Assembly: GCA_036311285.1 (NCBI GenBank)
Contig: JAXJQF010000084.1
Span: 1-30,021, forward strand
Source: JAXJQF01 sp036311285
Lineage (GTDB): Bacteria; Pseudomonadota; Gammaproteobacteria; Enterobacterales; Succinivibrionaceae
Direction: 5' to 3'
DNA: 30,021 nucleotides
Below the pieces are notes generated by a model that saw only the letters and a program-made list of their open reading frames with translations, had not been told where the DNA came from and made no database searches. Positions 24,733 through 30,021 of the stretch are shown here, piece by piece. Both the position numbers and the translations under genes were made by a program. Every line of letters starts with the position of its first letter. The first letter of the stretch is position 1.

Positions 24733-24778
24733 TGAAAATATTTTCAAAAACATTATTTTTTCTTGAAAATATTTTCAA
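24733..24778. promoter_or_regulatory. Twin TGAAAATATTTTCA palindromes
   Basis: Identical 14-bp perfect palindromes occur at 24733-24746 and 24764-24777; the second extends to 16 bp (24763-24778). Their spacing of 31 bp is close to three helical turns, as expected for two dimers binding the same face of the DNA. They lie about 70-115 bases upstream of the putative start of the small-gene transcript and about 310-355 bases upstream of pflA. I cannot name the regulator. The half-site resembles ArgR boxes at its ends only, and the spacing is not that of ArgR. Confidence 0.5.
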
Positions 24779-24855
24779 ATCGTTATCAGACAAAGAATAA
24801 ATAAATATAGCTCACAATTTTATATTTTATTTTTTCGAATAATTTAAAATTTTAT

Positions 24856-24888
24856 GTAATCTTATTACAAAATATGTAACCAAATTAC
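24856..24888. promoter_or_regulatory. Tandem GTAAY-N3-ATTAC palindromes
   Basis: GTAAT-CTT-ATTAC (24856-24868) and GTAAC-CAA-ATTAC (24876-24888) are two copies of the same palindromic layout 20 bp apart, about two helical turns. A further ATTAC half lies at 24902-24906. TTACA...TGTAA (24865-24879) forms an overlapping inverted repeat between them. The arrangement suggests an operator cluster ahead of pflA; the factor is unknown. Confidence 0.4.
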
Positions 24889-25041
24889 AGATTTCTAAAA
24901 AATTACAGAGTTTTTGCTACAATAATAATCAGTAACAACAGAAACATTAAATATTTTTATAGATTTATTTTTTTAATATCAAATACTGTATAAAATTATA
25001 TTTTCTTTATTCAAGAATATAAAGTTCCTTAATAATAAATG

Positions 25042-25047
25042 TATAAT
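25042..25047 (+). promoter_or_regulatory. Likely -10 element of pflA
   Basis: A perfect TATAAT 40 bases before the pflA start codon. No good -35 hexamer is visible at the normal distance, which would fit an activator-dependent promoter. Confidence 0.45.
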
Positions 25048-25087
25048 AATAGTAATAGATGTAGATAACATAATTAAGGACAGAACC

Positions 25088-25864
25088 ATGTCGACTTCTA
25101 ACGAATTAACTCAAGAAGAAATTGATAACCTTGAGGGTAGAATTCATTCTATTGAAACAGGTGGTGCAGTTGATGGACCAGGTCTTAGATATATAGTCTT
25201 CTTACAGGGGTGTCAATTTAAATGTATATACTGCCACAATCGAGATACATGGGATTTCAAGTCGGGCCAAGTCATAACTATAAAAAAACTAATGGATGAA
25301 ATCCAAACATATGCCCCATTCTTCCATGCAACAAACGGTGGTGTTACTTGCTCAGGAGGAGAAGCAACCCTTCAACCTAAATTTGTAAAATACTTATTTA
25401 AAGAAGTACATAAAGCAGGCTTCAATACATGTCTAGATACCAACGGTGGCATTAGAGTATATAATGATGAAATTATCGGACTAATAGAAGAAACAGATAC
25501 ATTTTTATTAGATATAAAAGCAATGGACGACGAAGTTCATAAGCGACTAACAGGCGTTAGCAACAAAAACACTCTAAATTTTGCAGAATTTCTAAAGAAA
25601 TATAACAAGAAAATTTGGATAAGATTAGTTGTTGTTCCTACATACACAGATACCGAAGAAAATGCACATGCTCTTGGTAAGTTTGTACAAAACCTAGGTG
25701 ATTGTGTTGAAAAAATTGAACTTCTTCCATACCACGAGCTTGGTAAACATAAGTGGAAATTCTTTGAAGAAGAATATAAGCTTGAAGGAATAAAACCTCC
25801 ATCAAAAGAAACCATGCTTAAAATAAAAGATATACTATTACAGTATCATAAAATCGTACAATAA
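25088..25864 (+). CDS. pflA: Pyruvate formate-lyase activating enzyme
   Basis: 258 residues (E. coli 246). A radical SAM enzyme that installs the glycyl radical on pyruvate formate-lyase under anaerobic conditions. The [4Fe-4S] cysteines form CX3CX2C: Cys42, Cys46, Cys49 in GCQFKCIYCHNRDTWD. SGGEATLQ follows, and the C-terminal half (CLDTNGG, VSNKNTL, ELLPYHELGKHKW, EEYKLEG) matches E. coli PflA closely. AAGGA lies seven bases before the ATG. The usual upstream pflB is absent, so the lyase gene must be elsewhere. It implies fermentative formate production. Confidence 0.95.
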   Translation: MSTSNELTQEEIDNLEGRIHSIETGGAVDGPGLRYIVFLQGCQFKCIYCHNRDTWDFKSGQVITIKKLMDEIQTYAPFFHATNGGVTCSGGEATLQPKFVKYLFKEVHKAGFNTCLDTNGGIRVYNDEIIGLIEETDTFLLDIKAMDDEVHKRLTGVSNKNTLNFAEFLKKYNKKIWIRLVVVPTYTDTEENAHALGKFVQNLGDCVEKIELLPYHELGKHKWKFFEEEYKLEGIKPPSKETMLKIKDILLQYHKIVQ

Positions 25865-25879
25865 ACATTCATTCTCTTT

Positions 25880-25904
25880 AAACACCTTGTTAATCAAGGT
25901 GTTT
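25880..25904 (+). terminator. Rho-independent terminator of pflA
   Basis: AAACACCTTG (25880-25889) and CAAGGTGTTT (25895-25904) form a 10-bp stem with a 5-base loop, ending in TTTT. It starts 15 bases after the pflA stop. Confidence 0.88.
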
Positions 25905-25965
25905 TGCTATCAACTCTCAATCGTCAACTTTATGATTTTTCTAATGTTCGCCATTATCAATTGCA

Positions 25966-25985
25966 TTATTAGTACACACTAATAA
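25966..25985. promoter_or_regulatory. 8-bp palindrome upstream of metY
   Basis: TTATTAGT-ACAC-ACTAATAA is a perfect inverted repeat about 120 bases before the metY start. It could be an operator or a small hairpin. It matches neither the MetJ box nor the MetR pattern. Confidence 0.35.
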
Positions 25986-26105
25986 ACTGAACCTAAACTG
26001 TAACAAATTTTTTCATCATTCATTTATACGAAATCTATTTACAAAGAACTAATATTGTAATAATGTAACACTAATAATTTTTCAGAACTAATTTGAGAGA
26101 AATAT

Positions 26106-27386
26106 ATGACTATCAACGTTGAAACTAAATGCCTTCATGAAGGCTACAAGCCAAAAACAGGCGAACCAAGACAATTACCTATTATTCAAAGTACAACTTT
26201 CCCATATGCAACAAGTGACGATATGGGTAAATTATTTGACTTAGAAGCTAGCGGTTATTTCTACACAAGATTAGCCAACCCTACTAACGACCATGTAGCT
26301 AACAAAATTTGTGCACTTGAAGGAGGGGTTGCTGCAGTATTAACATCTTCTGGTCAAGCAGCTAATTTCTTCGCTATATTTAACATTTGTAAATGTGGCG
26401 ACCATTTTATTGCATCTACATCAATCTACGGTGGTACATTCAACCTATTTGGAACCACATTAAAGAAGATGGGTATTGAATGCACGTTTGTAGATCAAAA
26501 CTCATCTTTAGAAGAATTACAAAAACACATAAAACCGAACACAAAATGTATCTTCGGCGAAACGATCAACAACCCAACTGTTGATGTACTAGACATTGAA
26601 AAGTTTGCAACCTTAGCTCACTCTAATGGAATACCTTTAATTGTTGATAATACATTTGCTACTCCTATCAACTGTACTCCTATTAAACACGGTGCAGACA
26701 TAGTTACTCATTCTACAACTAAATACATGGACGGTCACGGTGTAGCTGTTGGCGGAGTAGTAGTAGATAGTGGGAACTTTGATTGGGACAAGAGTGCAGA
26801 TAAATTCCCTGATTTAACAAGTCCTGACGAATCATACCACGGTTTAACTTACACTAAGAAGTTTGGTAAAGGAGCATACATCACTAAGATTGTAGCTCAA
26901 TTAATGAGAGACCTTGGTTGTAGTCAATCTCCACAGAACGCATACTACATTAACTTAGGTCTTGAAACATTACACTTAAGAGTTCAAAGACATTGCGAAA
27001 ACGCAACAAAGATTGCAACGTACTTAAAGAACCATCCAAAAGTATCTTGGGTTAAATATCCTAGCATTGAATCTGACTCACAATACCAAATGGCTCAAAA
27101 GTTCTTAAACAACGGCCAATCTTGTGGTGTAATGTGTTTTGGTATCAAAGGCGGTAAACAAGCTTCAATCCAATTCATGGATTCATTAAAGCTTTGTAGC
27201 ATTGCAACTCACGTAGCAGATGCAAAAACTTGCTTACTGCACCCTGCAAGCCATACTCACAGACAATTAACAGATGAACAATTAAAAGAAGCAGGCATTG
27301 CTCCAGACTTAATTAGATTATCTGTTGGTATTGAAAACTGTGACGATTTAATTGCTGATATTGAACAAGCTTTAAATAACATCTAA
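26106..27386 (+). CDS. metY: O-acetylhomoserine sulfhydrylase (PLP-dependent, MetY)
   Basis: 426 residues, the length typical of O-acetylhomoserine (thiol)-lyase, versus ~390 for MetB/MetC. Makes homocysteine directly from O-acetylhomoserine and sulfide. The PLP lysine is Lys206 in HSTTKYMDGHG; VDNTFATP (180-187) holds the PLP-ring aspartate; SSGQAANF (81-88) binds the phosphate. The long insert after the lysine (DSGNFDWDKS...) is characteristic of MetY rather than MetB. It stands alone between two terminators. GAGAG lies before the ATG at 26106. O-succinylhomoserine as substrate cannot be excluded. Confidence 0.92.
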   Translation: MTINVETKCLHEGYKPKTGEPRQLPIIQSTTFPYATSDDMGKLFDLEASGYFYTRLANPTNDHVANKICALEGGVAAVLTSSGQAANFFAIFNICKCGDHFIASTSIYGGTFNLFGTTLKKMGIECTFVDQNSSLEELQKHIKPNTKCIFGETINNPTVDVLDIEKFATLAHSNGIPLIVDNTFATPINCTPIKHGADIVTHSTTKYMDGHGVAVGGVVVDSGNFDWDKSADKFPDLTSPDESYHGLTYTKKFGKGAYITKIVAQLMRDLGCSQSPQNAYYINLGLETLHLRVQRHCENATKIATYLKNHPKVSWVKYPSIESDSQYQMAQKFLNNGQSCGVMCFGIKGGKQASIQFMDSLKLCSIATHVADAKTCLLHPASHTHRQLTDEQLKEAGIAPDLIRLSVGIENCDDLIADIEQALNNI

Positions 27387-27445
27387 ACATTAAAATAATA
27401 GCAATTTAATAGAGAAAGCTACACAGCTAAATACTGTTAAATGAT

Positions 27446-27477
27446 AAAAAAGAGGCATTCAAGCATGCCTCTTTTTT
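27446..27477. terminator. Bidirectional Rho-independent terminator
   Basis: AAAAAAGAGGCAT (27446-27458), loop of six, ATGCCTCTTTTTT (27465-27477), with long A and T tracts on either side. It lies between the convergent metY and yfbV genes, 60 bases after metY and touching the end of yfbV. Confidence 0.93.
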
Positions 27478-27923
27478 TACAATAACTTTAAAAAATCCAT
27501 GTCACCACATTGGTTTTTAGCAATAGTTAACGCTTTTGCTAAATCTATATATCTAGGAGTTAATTCTGCTTCCTTGGCATTATATTTACATATAATACGG
27601 TACCATTGCTTATGCTTTTCACTTAACTCTGTTTTAGCTTTCTTTCCTAAATATAGGTATGAAATTACTGGAAGTAAAAGTATCACTATAACAAAGATCA
27701 ACGGAACAGGAAGCAAGTAGTAATTAAATGGCATACCTACATGCACATAGAAGTAATATAACCATAATAAATATAAGCATAATATTGGAGGAAAATATTT
27801 CCTCGCAACAACTAAAGCATAAACTATGTATCCTTCCTTAAATACATTATTTAAAAGTTTAATTTCATAAGGCCAAAGTTTTGAATATTTTACGCCTAAA
27901 AAAAATAACGAAAATATGTTCAT
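27477..27923 (-). CDS. yfbV: YfbV family (UPF0208/DUF412) inner membrane protein
   Basis: 148 residues from the ATG at 27923 (E. coli 151). The N-terminal NIFSLFFLGVKYSKLWPYE matches E. coli NFFSLFRRGQHYSKTWPLE; FPPILCLYLLW matches MPPIAVFTLCW; and the C-terminal YIDLAKAL...DFLKLL matches the end of YfbV. It has two membrane helices (~45-65 and ~73-93). E. coli YfbV has been linked to chromosome domain organisation and lies next to ackA-pta; here it is divergent from pta with no ackA. The frame could extend to a TTG at 27947, but the ATG gives the expected length. The last codon runs into the terminator stem. Confidence 0.88.
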   Translation of the reverse strand: MNIFSLFFLGVKYSKLWPYEIKLLNNVFKEGYIVYALVVARKYFPPILCLYLLWLYYFYVHVGMPFNYYLLPVPLIFVIVILLLPVISYLYLGKKAKTELSEKHKQWYRIICKYNAKEAELTPRYIDLAKALTIAKNQCGDMDFLKLL

Positions 27924-27947
27924 AAAAGATTCTAAACACCAAAACAA

Positions 27948-28291
27948 GAAAATGTTTCTTTTTCTTTAACAAGCGACATTACTCAACCATGTTAACTATT
28001 ATAACGTCTATACAAACAGCCTATAGTCACTTTGTGTACTATAATAGCATCACATAATAATACACATACTTTTATTGATAAATAAAGAAAAATAAAGGTG
28101 AAATATACAAATTTATTAACATGTTGTCTCTTGAATTATAATTTTCAAGTAGTAAAATATCATTAGTTGAAGAGATAAAAAAAATCTCATCAAAAGGGAA
28201 AATCCTTTACACTTAATTAATAGCAAAGGATTTAGTTTAGACTAAATATCACAATAGTCATCAAATATACACTACAAAGGGGATACCTCAA
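27948..28291 (+). promoter_or_regulatory. yfbV-pta intergenic region with pta promoter and structured leader
   Basis: A perfect TATAAT lies at 28040-28045, about 250 bases before pta, with no clear -35. Further down are several short inverted repeats. GAGAT/ATCTC surrounds an A-run near 28171-28188. ATCCTTT (28202-28208) pairs with AAAGGAT (28225-28231), but also with the upstream AAAGG at 28193-28197, and partly with the pta ribosome binding site AAAGG (28276-28280). ATTTAGT/ACTAAAT (28230-28236, 28241-28247) forms a tight hairpin with a 4-base loop. A long structured leader is therefore possible. I recognise no known riboswitch. Confidence 0.4.
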
Positions 28292-30021
28292 GTGGCACGC
28301 ACTATAATGCTTATCCCGATTGGCACAGGGGTTGGTGTAACCTCAGTTAGCTTAGGTATGGTAAGAGCTTTTGCTCGTGAAGGAGTAAAGGTAAGCTATT
28401 TTAAGCCAATCGCACAACCAAAACCATCTTACAACGGGCCAGAAGTTAGCACAGCCGTTATCAAAACAGGCTGTGGTTTAGATTTACCTGAACCTATCGA
28501 AGCTTCACGCATGGAGTCTTTAGCAAGTACTGGAGATACTTCAATATTATTAGAAGAAGTAATTGCAAACTTTGAAAACCATGCAAAGAACTGTTCTGCG
28601 GACGTAATTATTGTTGAAGGTTTAGTACCTATTGAAAAGCATCCATTTGCTGCTTCATTAAATACTCAAATAGCAAGTGGTATCGATGCAGACATTATTT
28701 TTGTAACTCAACCAGGTAACGAAACTCCAAATGCTGTTAGTGATCGTATCGAAACAGCTATTAGAAGTGTTAGCGAAACTTCAACAAAGCGCGTTTTAGG
28801 TTGCATAATCAATAAGGTTGGCGGGCGTGTTGATTGTAAAGGTCAGCCAACAAACATGGAATCAGGTAAAGAAACTGTAAACATTACATCTGAGGATTTA
28901 GAAGGTGTTACAAAGCTATTAGCTACAATCCCTTGGAACAGTTCATTAAATGCTGCAAGAGCAAGTGACTTAGCTTCTTTCTTACAAGCAACTATCATTA
29001 ACGAGGGAGAAATGAGCTCTCGTCGCTTAACAGATGTTGTATTCTGTGCTCGTGATGTTCAAAATATGCTAGAGTACATCAAACCAGGCGCATTATTAGT
29101 TACATCTGGTGACCGTGCAGATATAATTATCTCAATTGCATTGGCTGCAATGAACGGAGTTAAGATTGGTGCGTTATTATTAACAGGTGGTTATAACTTA
29201 AATGAAAATGTTGCAAAACTTTGTGAACAAGCTTTTGAAACAGGTCTACCTGTATTACAAATTGAAGACCATACATGGCAAGCTGCTGTAGATTTACAAC
29301 ACTTCAACACTGAAATTCCAGCAGATGATGAAGAAAGAATTAACTCTATCGCTGACTATGTTGCTAACCAAATCAATAAAGAATTAGTAACTACATATAG
29401 CGAACAATCTTCTCACATCAGATTATTAAGCCCCGCTGCTTTCAGATATAAGTTAACTGAAAAAGCTCGTTCTGCTAATAAACGTATCGTTTTACCTGAA
29501 GGTAACGAACCAAGAACAATCAAGGCTGCAAGCATCTGTGCTGAAAAAGGTATTGCGACTCCAGTTCTATTAGGTAACCCAGATGAAATCAATCGTATTG
29601 CGTCTCAAGAAGGTGTTACTTTAGGCGCTGGCGTTGAAATCATCGACCCTACCAAATCAAGAGAAAACTATGTAGATCGTTTAGTTGAATTACGTAAATC
29701 TAAGGGGTTAACTCCTGAAGAAGCTCGTACTCAATTAGAAGACAACGTTGTTCTTGGTACTATGATGATTGAAAGAAACGAAGTTGATGGTTTAGTTTCT
29801 GGAGCAGTTCACACCACTGCTAATACTATTAGACCACCTCTTCAAATCATCAAGACAGCTCCTGGTTCATCATTAGTTTCTTCTGTATTCTTTATGCTAT
29901 TACCAGATCAAGTATTAGTATACGGTGACTGTGCAATTAATCCAGATCCTACTGCAGAACAATTAGCAGAAATTGCTATCCAATCTTCTGACACTGCTAA
30001 AGCATTTGGTATCGAACCTCG
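28292..30021 (+). CDS. pta: Phosphate acetyltransferase (3' end beyond window)
   Basis: Open from GTG at 28292 to the end of the window, ~576 codons. E. coli Pta has 714, so about 140 residues are missing. Converts acetyl-CoA and phosphate to acetyl phosphate. The N-terminal P-loop-like domain (RTIMLIPIGTGVGVTSVSLG, then SYFKPIAQP) and the middle DRTGG-type domain are both present, so it is the long class II form. The catalytic domain shows SPAAFRYKLTEKAR, RIVLPEGNEPRT, VSGAVHTTANTIRPPLQIIKT and DCAINPDPTAEQLAEIAIQS, nearly identical to E. coli. AAAGGGG lies nine bases before the GTG. E. coli has ackA directly upstream; here the upstream neighbour is yfbV. Confidence 0.95.
   Translation, partial: MARTIMLIPIGTGVGVTSVSLGMVRAFAREGVKVSYFKPIAQPKPSYNGPEVSTAVIKTGCGLDLPEPIEASRMESLASTGDTSILLEEVIANFENHAKNCSADVIIVEGLVPIEKHPFAASLNTQIASGIDADIIFVTQPGNETPNAVSDRIETAIRSVSETSTKRVLGCIINKVGGRVDCKGQPTNMESGKETVNITSEDLEGVTKLLATIPWNSSLNAARASDLASFLQATIINEGEMSSRRLTDVVFCARDVQNMLEYIKPGALLVTSGDRADIIISIALAAMNGVKIGALLLTGGYNLNENVAKLCEQAFETGLPVLQIEDHTWQAAVDLQHFNTEIPADDEERINSIADYVANQINKELVTTYSEQSSHIRLLSPAAFRYKLTEKARSANKRIVLPEGNEPRTIKAASICAEKGIATPVLLGNPDEINRIASQEGVTLGAGVEIIDPTKSRENYVDRLVELRKSKGLTPEEARTQLEDNVVLGTMMIERNEVDGLVSGAVHTTANTIRPPLQIIKTAPGSSLVSSVFFMLLPDQVLVYGDCAINPDPTAEQLAEIAIQSSDTAKAFGIEP

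Larger units (their letters stand above)
23889..25087. other. 1.2-kb intergenic region between prfA and pflA
   Basis: No long reading frame on either strand. Listed separately within it: a 30-residue gene with terminator, a CRP/FNR-like palindrome and two sets of repeated palindromes. The part at 23889-24270 shows only an 8-bp inverted repeat (CTGTTATT 23938-23945, AATAACAG 23955-23962), about 50-75 bases before the prfA start, and AT-rich sequence in which I see no gene. The part at 24907-25087 contains the likely pflA promoter. Confidence 0.7.

Noticed and set aside
24733..24778. The twin palindromes as ArgR or CodY operators
   Set aside because: ArgR boxes pair with a 3-bp gap and have a different core; the CodY motif has the opposite arm order. 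Neither fits the 31-bp spacing.
27924..27947. TTG start adding eight residues to YfbV
   Set aside because: The ATG at 27923 gives the family length and N-terminus; the extension is not conserved with E. coli.
1..30021. Mobile elements, CRISPR arrays, tRNA or rRNA genes
   Set aside because: No transposase, integrase, repeat-spacer array, cloverleaf or rRNA segment could be seen on either strand.

Overview
The window looks like part of the chromosome of an AT-rich (roughly one-third G+C by eye) facultative or anaerobic gammaproteobacterium. The housekeeping genes align by eye with Escherichia coli proteins (RF1, RF3, PrmC, KdsA, SerB, PflA, Pta, YfbV). Several neighbourhoods are also gammaproteobacterial: prfA-prmC-kdsA, a two-PilZ-domain protein beside serB, and yfbV divergent from the acetate-pathway locus. 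A host such as a Succinivibrionaceae-like lineage is a guess, not a demonstration.

Positions 1-565 hold the 5' end of an unidentified gene, a small orphan membrane protein, and the terminator of the large operon. Positions 566-15320 are one unbroken minus-strand operon of 17 reading frames, an aryl polyene (APE) pigment and lipid gene cluster. Its genes run, in transcription order: KS-like chain length factor (ApeC), PlsC-type acyltransferase (ApeD), two acyl carrier proteins (ApeE, ApeF), acyl-ACP ligase (ApeH), hotdog dehydratase (ApeI), glycosyltransferase and LpxL-like acyltransferase (the two halves of ApeJ, split by one in-frame amber codon), thioesterase (ApeK), LolA-like carrier (ApeL), MMPL/RND exporter (ApeM), ketosynthase (ApeO), second hotdog protein (ApeP), ketoreductase (ApeQ), second ketosynthase (ApeR), a COG4648-type membrane protein (ApeG-like) and a methyltransferase (ApeB-like). 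Together they should load an aromatic starter, extend and reduce it to a conjugated polyene, attach it to a lipid, and move it to the outer membrane. ApeI and ApeP each keep only half of a hotdog dehydratase active site, which fits an obligate heterodimer.

Positions 15749-23888 contain a divergent 803-residue protein with two PilZ (c-di-GMP) domains, converging through a bidirectional terminator on a minus-strand run of housekeeping genes: serB, prfC, kdsA, prmC, prfA. A 1.2-kb gap at 23889-25087 follows. It is not empty: it holds a probable 30-residue protein gene with ribosome binding site and terminator, a CRP/FNR-like palindrome, two identical TGAAAATATTTTCA palindromes 31 bp apart, and two GTAAY-N3-ATTAC palindromes 20 bp apart.

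Positions 25088-30021 carry pflA without an adjacent pflB, metY (O-acetylhomoserine sulfhydrylase), yfbV, and, starting at a GTG, the first ~576 codons of pta, which runs off the window. E. coli has ackA between yfbV and pta; here ackA is absent and a structured 340-bp leader stands in its place.
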